Shown here piece by piece: positions 23,265 to 32,794 of a stretch of 35,000 bases of DNA. The DNA is from Theodoxus fluviatilis (taxonomy: Eukaryota; Mollusca; Gastropoda; Cycloneritida; Neritidae), in assembly GCA_034096865.1 (NCBI GenBank), contig JAWQFJ010017135.1:32501-67500 (forward strand). The letters are read 5' to 3'. The notes under the pieces were generated by a model, which saw only the letters and a list, made by a program, of their open reading frames with translations, was not told the DNA's origin and searched no databases. The position numbers were made by a program, and so were the translations under genes. Position 1 is the stretch's first letter, and each line of letters starts with the position of its first letter.

Positions 23265-26200
23265 GGAGGAGGAGGAGGAGGAGGAGGAGGATACTAATAG
23301 GCATTTCAACTCATGAACAGTTGAAAGGGAGCTTCTGATATGTGGAAATGTTTGCAAGTGCTCCTCCTGAATTCTCAGCCCAGCAGACAGCAAGCTGGAA
23401 CCCTCAGCTTCACCAAATTTCCCTCCTTCTTTACTGCAGTCCAGAACCAACTGACTTTTGAGGTGTGCCAAAAGCTGGACGATTTCCTTGGGGGCCCTCT
23501 GTCCAGACTGGCCTCGGAGATCAGTGAAATCTGCACCCGGAAAGTCCCTAGTGTTGGGTTAGTGTGTGTGTGTGTGTATGTGTGTGTGTGTGTGTGTATT
23601 TGTGTGTGGAAATAGACAGGCTTGTGACAACCATAGAGGCATATCACTGCTTTCTATCGCAGGAAAGATCCTTGCCAGAATCCTGCTCAACTGCCTCACA
23701 GCCCACCTTGACCAAGGACTCCTGCCTGAAAGTCAGTGTGGATTCCGAAAAGAACGAGGAACCATCGACATGGTGTTCGCTGCCAGGCAGCTGCAAGAGA
23801 AATGTCAGGAGCAGAACTCCGACTTGTTCTCCATCTATGTTGACCTGACCAAGGCGTTTGACACCGTTAGTAGAGAGGGCCTGTGGAAGATCATGGCCAA
23901 GTACGGTTGCCCAAGGAAATTCATCGTCTTGGTGCAACAATTCCACGAGGGCATGCAGGCCAGAGTCCAGGACAGCGGAGAGTCATCTGACCCTTTCCCA
24001 GTCACAAACGGGGTCAAGCAGGGCTGCGTCCTGGCACCAACACTGTTTAGCCTAATGTTTTCCGCCATGCTGTCAGAGGCCTTCAGAGACGAGGACGTTG
24101 GTGTCAACCTGAGGTACCGCACAGACGGCAAACTGTTCAACCTGCGGAGGCTCCAGGCAAAAAACAAGGTTATGACAGACATCATCAGGGATCTGCTGTT
24201 TGCCGATGACTGTGCCCTCAACGCTGCTTCAGAAGCCGACATGCAACGAAACGTTAATCTGTTCTCCAGCGCCTGCACAAACTTTGGTCTGACGATCAGT
24301 ACAAAGAAGACTGAAGTCCTCCATCAGCCCGCGCCTGGAAAGCCCTACGTTGAGCCCAACATCACTGTCAACGGCCAGAGACTAAACACAGTGAACCGTT
24401 TCACATACCTAGGCAGCACACTGTCTCAGAATGCTACCATCGATGACGAAGTAAACATTAGAATTGCCAGAGCCAGCTCCACTTTTGGCAGGTTATATCC
24501 AAATGTCTGGAACAGAAGAGGCATTACCACTCAGACCAAGCTGAAAGTATACAGGGCAGTGGTGTTCCCCACACTGCTATATGCATGTGAAACGTGGACT
24601 GTCTATCAACGCCATGCTAGAAAACTGAACCACTTTCACACAACAAGCCTCAGGAAGATCCTCGGCATAAAATGGCAGGACAAAATTCCAGACACAGTGG
24701 TACTGACCAAAGCAGGTCTCCCCAGCATCTTCACCCTCCTGATGCAGTCACAGCTTCGCTGGGCAGGGCACGTAGTCCGGATGCCAGACGAGAGACTGCC
24801 AAAGAGACTCTTCTATGGCGAGCTCCAGCATGGCCAGCGGTCCCACGGTGGGCAAAAGAAGCGCTTCAAAGACACCCTGAAAGCTTCACTGAAAGCTTTT
24901 GCCATCAATCCAGACACGTGGGAACGGGCTGCAATGGACCGATCCACCTGGCGCTCTTCCATCCACAAAGGTGCCAAGACATGCGAGGCAAACAGGATCA
25001 CTGCCGCAGAAAAGAAGAGGCAAGCCCGCAAGGCCCATGCTGTCAACCCCCCTGGAGACGTCCCACTTGTCCCATGTCCCTTCTGTTCCCGAACCTTCCG
25101 TGCCAGGATCGGCCTCGTTAGCCATCTGCGCACACACAGACAGAACCAGTCCCAGCAACCCCCCGGATGACTAGAGTGGTCCTCGTCGACTCGACGGACG
25201 AACAACATTTGTGTGTGTGTGCATGTATGCATATATGTTTGTGTGTGTGTGTATTTGTGTGTGTGTGTTTGTGTGTGCGTGTGTGTGTGTGTGTGAGTGT
25301 TTGTGTGTGTGTGGATGTTGGGTGGGTGGGGGTGTGGAGGGGTGCATGCTTGCATGTGTGGGTTTGTGTGTATTCAATTTCTTACTTCTTGAAATGTGTA
25401 GTCTCAGAACTCTTGAAGGGAAGTAACTCTGTTAGCCTTGAGTAAATCTTATAAAATGTATTTTCTGTCACCAGGGGTTGCCTTGTTCAGTTCTTTATAA
25501 ATTTTTAATACTATTTTGATAATCATATTGTTCTCTATTAATTTTTTTAAATTTATTTTCCCTTCATTTTACTAATTTTATTGTATTTATATAGGTAGCA
25601 GTGCATAACTGTCATCTGATTGTGATTCTTCCTTTCTTTCCAGGGGCAGTGATGTTCAGTACAAGTTCATTTACTTCAACCACATGAACCTTGCTCAGAA
25701 GACGACTGTGCACAATGACCTGAAGAAGCAGACAGGTGTCACCATTCCTCAGGAAACACTCAAGCTTCTCAGTGACATCAATGCAGACCTGGCCAGGCGA
25801 GTATCTCCTCACAAGGCAGTGATGGCATGACTGGATTTGTCATGGTGCCATGCATGCCTCTCTCCGTGATACAGTGTTTGATGAACAATACAGTTTTGTT
25901 GATAGATTCTCTCAGACACTGTTGATGTGTATATGTGTGTGTGTGTGTCCCACCCTCCCTCCCTCCCTCCCTCCCTCCCTCCCTCCCTCCTCTCCCTCCC
26001 TCCCCCCTCTCCCTCCCTCCCTCCCTCCCTCCCTCCCCTCCGTCCCCTCCCCCCTCCCCCCCTCCCCCCCCCTCCCCCCCCCTCCCCCCCACTCCCTACT
26101 CCCTCCCTCCCTCCCTCCCCCCCCCTCCCCCCACTCCCTCCCTCCCTCCCTCCCTCCCTCCCTCCCTCCCTCCCCCTCCCCCCCACTCCCTCCCTCCCTC

Positions 26201-26279
26201 CTCCCCCCCTCCCTCCCTGCCTCCCTCCCTACTCCCCTCCGTCCTTCCCTCCCTACTCCCCTCCCTCCTTCCCCCCCTC

Positions 26280-26350
<71 letters not shown>

Positions 26351-26909
26351 GTGTGCTTGTCTGTATGAATTTGCATCTGTCTCTCTGTCCATCCCTGTTT
26401 ATGTTTATACCAGGCACACACACAAGTGCATGCATGCACACACACTCACACACTCACACACACACACAAACACACACACACACACACACACAGTTACACT
26501 TGCAAACATGCACATAACCACACAGAACCACACAGATGCTCTTTTTACATTATCATTTATTGGTTCTTTTTCAATCTCTCACTGTTCCTTTTTGTATCTC
26601 CTCTTTCACTTTCCCCCTTCCCCTACAACAGTGCATTGTCTCTATTCAGCTGTAGTGTATGATCAGGCGAGAAAAAAAGTAGTAAAGACCTCCTGTCCAT
26701 TCCAGAGGGAACGAAGATGGGGAGACCATTGTGAAAACCCTCTCTGACTACTGGGTTGTGGGGAAGAAGTCAGATCAACGAGAGTTCTACGTTATGATCA
26801 GCCAGAAGAATGCCAATCTGATCGAAATCAATGGTAAGTTCATCCATCATTTAAGAGTGGAGGGGGAGGGGACAGGATGGGAGAGAAGAAGAAAAGGGGG
26901 GGGGGGAAG

Positions 26910-26976
<67 letters not shown>

Positions 26977-27285
26977 ACGGTTTTATTTGAGCAGGCCTAT
27001 GGCCTATCAAACCTAATTATCGGCATAACTCATCGGTTGTGCCCAGTGCTGTTTGTCTGCATTTAAAGGCATAGTAAAGATACATGGCCGATGATCTTGT
27101 TTTGTCCATGTTCTCATAAAAGAGAGAGAGAGAGAGAGAGAAGGTACCGTTTTATTTGAGCAGGCCTATGGCCTATCACAACCTAATTATCGCCATAACT
27201 CATCGGTTGTGCCCAGTGCTGTTTGTCTGCATTTAAAGGCATAGTAAAGATACATGGCCGATGATCTTGTTATGTCCATGTTCTC

Positions 27286-27359
<74 letters not shown>

Positions 27360-27506
27360 ACGGTTTTATTTTAGCAGGCCTACGGCCTATTAGTATTACA
27401 ACCTAATTATCGGCATGACTCATCGGTTGTGCCCAGTGCTGTTTGTCTGCATTTAAAATCATAGTAAAGATACATGGCTGATGATCTTGTTATGTCCATG
27501 TTCTCA

Positions 27507-27572
<66 letters not shown>

Positions 27573-29481
27573 CTAACAGATGGATGCAAAAACAGAAGCA
27601 CATAGAGGGACTATTAACCCTGGGAGTGTTACAGAGCTGAGATTTCAGGTGAATTTTCCATGCAGTGGCTGTTCTGGTCCCAAACTATCCTCCATGTGAT
27701 CGAGAACCACTCCAGCTAGAAACATTGACAGTTCACAACAATTCAGTCAGAGCAACCACTGAACATTAAATCTGGCCAAATGTTCAATCCTGTAACACTT
27801 CTGGGGTCAGTATCCATGACTGGTACTGAATGATGGACTAATTGTCCTTGTGCAATCATCAGAGAAGTTATTGATATCATAATTCAATGATCTGATGATA
27901 TATGCATGAGTTGAGTCCTGGTTACTTTTTGTCATGGAGATTCTAAACAGAGTAACGAATTATGGGTCCTCATTGGGGAGGGTCATTTTGATGGGTTCTG
28001 CTGTATCCTGGTCAGCTTTGCATAGACTGGAAAGGAAACTGTGAAGCAGTTGATGAGAATTGCTAGAGTGTACAATGTTGCAAAAGCTACGTTTATTTCT
28101 TGAAAGAGTAAGAAATACAACTTTGGCATTGTTGGAGATAAAATTAATATCTCTATATATAATTGAGCTGTGTGTCTGTGTGTGTGACACTTATACGTTT
28201 CCACAGTTTTATTCCCATCGACTTAAAACTTGGTATGGGGTTAGGTGTGGGCCAGGGTCAGGTCATGGTGGGATTAAAAAATGGTGTTGCCATGGTAACC
28301 GGAAGTGGGCACATACAAGATGGCCGCCAAAAACTCAAAGTGCTCCGATTTGACCGAAATTTGGTGTGTGGGTAGGTAAAGTCATATGATGAAAATCTGT
28401 AAACAAATTTCTTTGTTATCATGGTTACGTAATGAGAAAAACTAAATGGCGGCTGAAGATTTTGGACGACTGTGTCGAAGGCGGCGAAGCCACCTGAGAC
28501 ACAGGAGTACACAGTTTTATTCCCATCGACTTAAAACTTGGTATGGGGTTAGGTGTGGGCCGGGGTCAGGTCATGGTAGGGTTAAAAATGGTGTTGCCAT
28601 GGTAACTGGAAGTGGGCACCTGAGACACAGGAGTATATAGATGAGTAAGATGAGTAAATGGGCGCGAAACGCCTTATTTGGCATTGGGGCTTTGCGCAGT
28701 GCCTGGCCGCGAAGCGGCTAGTGGAAGTATAATTTTCCAAGTACTTATGTCTCCACAGCTCTCTGCTGAGTTTTCTTTTTTTTCTTGATTCCATGATGCA
28801 TCATGGTTATGAAGATAATTAATCACTTTGTGAGATGTGGATTTCATCTCCCCTATTCAGAGCTGCCAAGTGCTATGATTTAGGCATAGCATGCTACGAT
28901 TTCGACATTCTTGCTACGATGCTATGATCGTCAGGGAAAAACTACGATTTTTCAAAGCTTGGAACTGAACTTTTGACCGACATGAAGAACCACACACACA
29001 CACACACACACACACCCACCCCCGCCCGCTTCATGCCGGCGGTTCAGCGCTCAGCGTCTTCACAGCGCCCCCCCCCCCCCCTCCCCCCCGCTTCACACCG
29101 GCACTGGCGGCTCAGCGCTTTGCGGCTGCGCAAACATCGCCATTTTCCTTCTTGTGCGTGTGTGCTACGCCTATTTCTTAAATGCTACTCCAAAAAGCTC
29201 TGGATGCTACTCTTTGGCATGATGGTGGGTTGGCAGCTCTGCCTATTGTTCCCAGAAAAAATAATGAACATGAATTTAGTTGGTTTTATGTCATCAAGCA
29301 CTTTTCATTCCTCTCTTTTTCATCTTTTTTTCTTTTCTTTTTGGTCACCCAAGAAAATAGTTTTCAAATAATTTACATATTGCCATGTTCTAATTGCTGT
29401 TTTTCTCTGTGTTTGATTTTTTCAGAGGAGGTGAAGAAACTGTGCAATGCTCAGTTCAACAGCATATTCTTCCTTGACTAG
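17805..29481 (+). CDS. CCZ1: Vacuolar fusion protein CCZ1 homologue, complete, 12 exons, 464 aa
   Basis: CCZ1 pairs with MON1 as the guanine-nucleotide exchange factor that activates Rab7 on late endosomes and autophagosomes. Exons: 17805-17882, 18194-18291, 18691-18781, 19121-19243, 19666-19752, 20730-20905, 21713-21853, 22638-22783, 23440-23557, 25644-25796, 26706-26833 and 29426-29481. They sum to 1395 bases, and every phase matches. Family blocks in order are FFIFNPNFGPREGE, HTQKTRQLFLEPEPEYWMVM, LFNGTFR, SDLLDVFNGIHFLPLDK, IKYTAFLFNDQLVWSGLEQD, YKFIYFNHMNLAQKT, LSDYWVVGKKSDQRE, QKNANLIEINEEVKKLC and a final NSIFFLD-stop, as in the human protein (482 aa from memory). The start ATG has A at -3 and G at +4. 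Intron 10 uses a GC donor. The least conserved part is exon 7's Ala-rich end. The 12-exon model is mine and unverified by transcripts. Confidence 0.93.
17883..18193 (+). other. CCZ1 intron 1
   Basis: GT-AG intron with donor GTAAGT and a TTTTGTTTCAG acceptor. No element is seen inside. Confidence 0.8.
18292..18690 (+). repeat. CCZ1 intron 2 with (GA)n
   Basis: GT-AG intron containing an uninterrupted GA dinucleotide run at 18478-18538. Nothing else is recognised. Confidence 0.85.
18782..19120 (+). other. CCZ1 intron 3
   Basis: GT-AG intron with donor GTAATG and acceptor CTGCCTGCAG. Plain sequence. Confidence 0.8.
19244..19665 (+). other. CCZ1 intron 4
   Basis: GT-AG intron with an unusually weak donor (AAG|GTTCTG). 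AT-rich, no element recognised. Confidence 0.8.
19753..20729 (+). repeat. CCZ1 intron 5 with (GAT)n/(GACTATGAAT) array
   Basis: The distal half (about 20227-20690) is a GAT-rich array in which GATGATGATG runs are punctuated by ACTATGAATG or ACAATGAATG units. The array ends about 40 bases before the exon 6 acceptor TGCTTGCAG, which consequently has little polypyrimidine tract. Confidence 0.9.
20906..21712 (+). other. CCZ1 intron 6
   Basis: GT-AG intron. A small GC-richer patch at about 21120-21245 contains a doubled CAGCAGCCAGGGGTC motif. No gene is seen. Confidence 0.75.
21854..22637 (+). other. CCZ1 intron 7, pyrimidine-rich, (TG)n
   Basis: The donor GTCAGT is followed by a short TG run (21873-21894) and by loosely repeated TTTCCTGYCTRYAC-like segments spaced about 60-70 bases apart to about 22330. 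These look like a degraded tandem repeat. Read-through of exon 7 into this intron produces a 232-codon frame that is not a real protein. Confidence 0.7.
22784..23439 (+). repeat. CCZ1 intron 8 with (GAT)n(GAA)n(GGA)n array
   Basis: A trinucleotide array at 23071-23291 passes from GAT through GAA to GGA. Poly-Asp, poly-Met and poly-Ser frames over it are artefacts of the repeat. Confidence 0.93.
23560..23608 (+). repeat. (TG)n flanking the LINE on the 5' side
   Basis: TG dinucleotides with TATG and TATT interruptions. The last 11 bases, ATTTGTGTGTG (23598-23608), recur immediately after the LINE. Confidence 0.9.
23608..25170 (+). CDS. LINE reverse transcriptase with C-terminal C2H2 finger, N-terminally truncated (520 aa)
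   Basis: This frame encodes the polymerase that copies LINE RNA at a nicked target. It is open for 520 codons but lacks the endonuclease and the N-terminal part of the polymerase, starting at GNRQACDNHRGISLLS. Visible blocks: ESQCGFRKERGTIDM; motif A IYVDLTKAFD (Asp at about residue 79); VTNGVKQGCVLAPTLFS; the catalytic FADD at about 198-201; a thumb region with CETWTVYQRHARKLNHFHTT; and a C-terminal zinc finger C490-x2-C493-x12-H506-x3-H510. The family is abundant in fish and marine invertebrate genomes. I do not assign a clade with confidence. All catalytic residues of the retained part are present with no frameshift, suggesting a young insertion. An upstream in-frame ATG sits in the TG repeat and is not a natural start. 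Confidence 0.9.
   Translation, partial: GNRQACDNHRGISLLSIAGKILARILLNCLTAHLDQGLLPESQCGFRKERGTIDMVFAARQLQEKCQEQNSDLFSIYVDLTKAFDTVSREGLWKIMAKYGCPRKFIVLVQQFHEGMQARVQDSGESSDPFPVTNGVKQGCVLAPTLFSLMFSAMLSEAFRDEDVGVNLRYRTDGKLFNLRRLQAKNKVMTDIIRDLLFADDCALNAASEADMQRNVNLFSSACTNFGLTISTKKTEVLHQPAPGKPYVEPNITVNGQRLNTVNRFTYLGSTLSQNATIDDEVNIRIARASSTFGRLYPNVWNRRGITTQTKLKVYRAVVFPTLLYACETWTVYQRHARKLNHFHTTSLRKILGIKWQDKIPDTVVLTKAGLPSIFTLLMQSQLRWAGHVVRMPDERLPKRLFYGELQHGQRSHGGQKKRFKDTLKASLKAFAINPDTWERAAMDRSTWRSSIHKGAKTCEANRITAAEKKRQARKAHAVNPPGDVPLVPCPFCSRTFRARIGLVSHLRTHRQNQSQQPPG
23609..25206 (+). mobile_element. 5'-truncated non-LTR retrotransposon (LINE)
   Basis: The element begins inside the reverse-transcriptase domain, runs through the stop at 25170 and about 35 bases of 3' sequence, and is flanked by ATTTGTGTGTG on both sides (23598-23608 and 25207-25217). 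5' truncation plus a target duplication is what target-primed reverse transcription leaves. The flanks are TG-rich, so part of that match could be chance. It lies in CCZ1 intron 9 in the gene's own orientation. No poly-A tail is visible. Confidence 0.85.
25207..25375 (+). repeat. (TG)n-rich tract on the 3' side of the LINE
   Basis: Interrupted TG dinucleotides with GCATGTATG and GGGTGGGTGGGGG segments. It is probably the other half of the microsatellite the LINE entered. Confidence 0.9.
25949..26347 (+). repeat. Nearly pure 400-base polypyrimidine tract, (CCCT)n then (CT)n
   Basis: About 330 bases of CCCT/CCCCCC-type repeats with very few purines (isolated A and G), followed by about 65 bases of CT. 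The complementary strand is GGGAGGGA-rich. The large Pro/Ser frames here are repeat artefacts. Confidence 0.97.
26412..26495 (+). repeat. (CA)n microsatellite
   Basis: CA dinucleotides with TGCATGCA and CACTCA interruptions, directly downstream of the pyrimidine tract. Confidence 0.93.
26912..27570 (+). repeat. Three tandem copies of an approximately 140-bp unit separated by (GA)n
   Basis: Units begin TACGGTTTTATTTGAGCAGG (26976), TACCG at 27145 and TACGG at 27359, and each ends GTCCATGTTCTCAT. All share GGCCTAYGGCCTAT, ACCTAATTATCG and TGTGCCCAGTGCTGTTTGTC. The GA spacers differ in length (about 60, 20, 65 and 55 bases), so the period varies (169 and 214). The units are highly similar, implying recent duplication. 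The GGCC-TA-GGCCTAT dyad beside GA resembles the end of the LINE-like fragment at 1951-2020. Confidence 0.9.
27571..28149. other. Unremarkable intronic sequence
   Basis: No element or coding segment could be supported. Confidence 0.5.
28150..28721 (+). mobile_element. Nonautonomous Helitron-like element
   Basis: The left end is A|TCTCTATATATAATTGAG and the right end GCCGC-GAA-GCGGCTAG|T. A 5' TC, a 3' CTAG, a GC-rich hairpin at the 3' end (stem 28706-28710 with 28714-28718) and insertion between A (28149) and T (28722) without target duplication are the Helitron hallmarks. Here the hairpin directly abuts, and overlaps, CTAG rather than lying about ten bases upstream. Inside is a duplicated block of about 109 bases (28203-28312 and 28511-28619, starting ACAGTTTTATTCCCATCGAC), and CACCTGAGACACAGGAGTA occurs at 28491-28509 and 28617-28635. 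There is no Rep/helicase frame. Confidence 0.75.
28858..29241. mobile_element. hAT-like MITE with 6-bp TSD
   Basis: CAGAGCTGCCAA opens the element, and its exact reverse complement TTGGCAGCTCTG closes it. CCTATT flanks both sides (28852-28857 and 29242-29247). The CAG-starting ends fit the hAT superfamily, although the duplication is 6 bases rather than the usual 8. The interior has repeated CTACGAT and GCTATGAT motifs, a CA run (28991-29014), two C-runs and a loosely repeated CCGGC-GGTTCAGCGC segment. No transposase frame. Confidence 0.8.
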
Positions 29482-31070
29482 GCGGTTCACACAAACCAGG
29501 GATTGAATGGAGCAAACACATGACCAATATTGCCATATCACTTTGTGGTGACTCTTGAAGTGAGCTGCCTTGTGATCATTTCCAAGTTCATTAAGCTTTG
29601 ACATTGTTACACTGTGGGATCTGTTGCCAGTCACTCTAAGTTGGGGCAAATGGCTGCGTCGAAAGCCTTGTGATTTGACTCTGAGAAGAAGAGCAATGTG
29701 ATATGCAGAATGTTGTCGTGTAACAAAAATGAATTCACTACAAGAGATAAATGTGTTGCTTATATTAATAGGGAAATTGTTGTAAAAACATATGACCAAC
29801 CAAATATTTCTGTATGCTGCAATCAATATTACACTTTGGGGAAAATTGAGCTCTACTCAGAATGGGAATGGTGTAGTAAATCTGCAGACTTCAACAATCT
29901 ATTTTTTGTGCACACAAATCAGAATTGTGTTCCAGATGCAAAATGCAGAACAGATGCCCCACAAGAAAATGTTTCACATCGGAATAACGTGCCATGCTTG
30001 AGAGATTTCTCTGTGTAGTCTTTTCACCAAGATGGACATTGGGATGCATGTGTTTTAGAGTGCAGTTGGGTTTTTTTGCTTGCTAAACTGCTTGCAGAAA
30101 ATTTGACACAATCCTGGGAATACAACCATGGGCTTGACATTGTATCTGCCATGCATGTGCATCTCTGTACTATGTAAAAGTGTTCATGCTGGGCAGAGTT
30201 TTGCTAAGTGGAAATTCTGTGGACAACAAAGAGAAAGTCTGCCTTGGGTGTACAAAGCTTGCAACTTTGGACTCATTTTCCACAGCATGGATAGTGCTTT
30301 CCATTGTCTAATTTTGAATATCATCTTTAGATTGCAGATGACAGGGTATTGACAATAGTATGCCTTTCTGTTTTCACCCAACGCTTTAGGAACTAGTAGA
30401 TAATTGTTCACTGGTGCAGAAATGTAATTCTCTATACATTAACCCAATTTGCCTTATCATTCAGTTACTATAGGCTCTGTTGGTCTCTGACTTTAGCAAG
30501 GTTAACCTGAACAGCTCACTACTATCAGTACGAGTGTTCAGCCTAAAGCTCATTAAGGGCTTTTATCACATTTTCCCATTCATATCCATCAGAGGAGACT
30601 TGTTGTAATTGAATGGGAACATTTGTTGTCATTATTTTCTCAAAGTGTGTTCTTATGCTAAGATTTGGCTGGGAAATTTGAGGTACATTGGTTGTAATAG
30701 ATTCTGAACTCAAACTGCTAAACAGAAAGCGTTGCTACAAGTTCTCGCGTGATAGTGTGTGTACATGAACATGCTTGATGTGTTTATGATGTGCTTGTAT
30801 GCATCTTGAATGTATGTCTGTGTTTGCCTGTTACTAACGTTTTTGGAGTGTGCGGGAGTGGATGTGTGTAAATGCATAAGAGAACATTAGCGCATGTCTA
30901 TGTGTTGCCTTTGTGCTCACACAAATCAGAAGTATGTTACTATTTTGGCATGAAATACTTTTTCTATGTCAGTTTTTTTTTTGTCTATGCATGTTGGTTG
31001 ATCAGGAGTTCAATTGATATGGACTTTGTGTGAGATTTATAGATTACAATAAATTACCCCAGTCATTTAT
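29482..31070 (+). other. CCZ1 3' UTR
   Basis: About 1.6 kb without another gene. AATAAA at 31048-31053 is followed by TG-rich sequence (31092-31112), a suitable cleavage and polyadenylation context. Open frames of up to about 106 codons here show no family features. Confidence 0.55.
31048..31053 (+). terminator. Candidate CCZ1 polyadenylation signal AATAAA
   Basis: This is the only canonical hexamer I found between the CCZ1 stop and the downstream convergent gene. A GT-rich element follows within about 40-60 bases. Confidence 0.5.
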
Positions 31071-31697
<627 letters not shown>

Positions 31698-31766
31698 ACT
31701 TTGTGCACACAAAAAACTTCAGTACTAGTTATGAGAAATAGTGACGAGAGACGATGAAACAAGGTG

Positions 31767-31772
31767 TTTATT
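31767..31772 (-). terminator. Candidate polyadenylation signal of the PhyH-family gene
   Basis: AATAAA on the minus strand (TTTATT on plus), about 590 bases beyond the stop codon at 32362-32364. This gives a plausible 3' UTR of roughly 32361 down to about 31750. Confidence 0.4.
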
Positions 31773-32331
31773 ACTGTGAAGTCTCCACGAAAAAAAATAA
31801 TCTCACATGCCTTGAATTAATTTTCCCATTTTTCATCATTTTGGCCGAAAGATTTGAGTTTTACAAAGTACAAAACAAACAGTCAGATTCATAAGTACTT
31901 CAGCTTAAACGCGTTGTGCTGTCTTATCCCCAATTACATCTTCTACTACTATTGCAATGACAACAGTGTGAGTGCTTACCCTTGTGTCCCTGAAAGACGA
32001 CTCGTGTTTACATGTGGATAATCTGAAAAGTTTGCAAATGCGTGTTGTCTACCGTTTGATTGGCTTTTTTTTTAAACGAAAACAAGATTCGGCCCAGAAA
32101 TACCGAGTGGTTGAATTGACATAACTTTTTTCCGATGACGTACACGTATAATCAAGTTGGATCTTGAACTTACAGCTTTAAAAAGAATCAGAATTGTTAT
32201 TTAATCGATTTGTCCGAAGGTTACCAGCACACTTATTATTGCAACAGTATGACATCAAATAGTTCTAGCCAAACACTAGCAACGGACAACCATGCAAAGA
32301 GACAGAGAGCGAGACAGTGGATCATGAGAAG

Positions 32332-32355
32332 TGACGTCAGGGCCGAGTGACGTCA
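32332..32355. promoter_or_regulatory. Two perfect TGACGTCA palindromes
   Basis: TGACGTCA occurs at 32332-32339 and 32348-32355, 16 bases centre to centre. This is the full cAMP-response element bound by CREB/ATF bZIP dimers. They lie just after the stop codon of the PhyH gene, in its 3' UTR. Function there is unproven. Confidence 0.4.
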
Positions 32356-32361
32356 TCTTGG

Positions 32362-32761
32362 TCAGTTCTTGTCCCACTTGTCGGCGTCCTGGGTGTATTT
32401 GGTGGTGTGGCGGTTGAGGTGGATCAGCTCCCACTTCTCCATCCATGGTCCCTGGATGGTCGTGTCCAGCTCCGACTCGTCCACCTGCACCACAGCATCG
32501 AGACTACAGACGTATAGAGCAGCAGACTGAGTGTGTGGGGGAGGCAGAGTTGTGAAGCCACCGTTTTCGAGTGACGTGGATTGAAAATGGAGTAACTAAA
32601 AGTGCAAAATGTTATTGTTAAGTGCTCTAGCTTCAGTCGTTCCTCGCTTGACGTAATGGAAAGCACAGTCTATCACGTTCAGTGTCTGTGGGGTTCACTG
32701 ATAATTTCATCGTGTTCATTCAGGGGCGGACGAGGGGGGAGGGGGTTTCCGGGGTTTCCGG

Positions 32762-32794
<33 letters not shown>

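Larger units (their letters stand above)
23558..25643 (+). other. CCZ1 intron 9 hosting a LINE insertion
   Basis: A donor GTTAGT at 23558 leads at once into a TG microsatellite, then the LINE (23609-25206), a second TG-rich stretch (25207-25370) and about 270 bases of AT-rich sequence ending CTTTCTTTCCAG. Confidence 0.85.
25797..26705 (+). other. CCZ1 intron 10, GC-AG type
   Basis: The donor is AG|GCGAGT and the acceptor CCATTCCAG. Only this GC site keeps the reading frame (AG + A = Arg) and gives DLARGNEDGETIVK. That aligns without gaps to the family's D-x-x-R-x-x-E-D-x-E-x-IV. The nearby GT at 25801 would break the frame. Confidence 0.8.
26834..29425 (+). other. CCZ1 intron 11, transposon-rich
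   Basis: A 2.6-kb GT-AG intron (donor GTAAGT, acceptor TTTTTTCAG) holding, in order, a GA-linked tandem repeat (26912-27570), plain sequence (27571-28149), a Helitron-like element (28150-28721) and a hAT-like MITE (28858-29241). Confidence 0.85.

Noticed and set aside
24813..25355. 180-codon minus-strand frame
   Set aside because: Antisense shadow of the LINE polymerase plus the TG repeat.
25801..25802. GT donor for CCZ1 intron 10
   Set aside because: It would end the exon at a phase that shifts the frame of exon 11. The GC donor four bases upstream keeps the conserved sequence.
29698..30018. 106-codon frame after CCZ1
   Set aside because: Lies in the CCZ1 3' UTR and shows no family features. 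A frame of this length is expected by chance.
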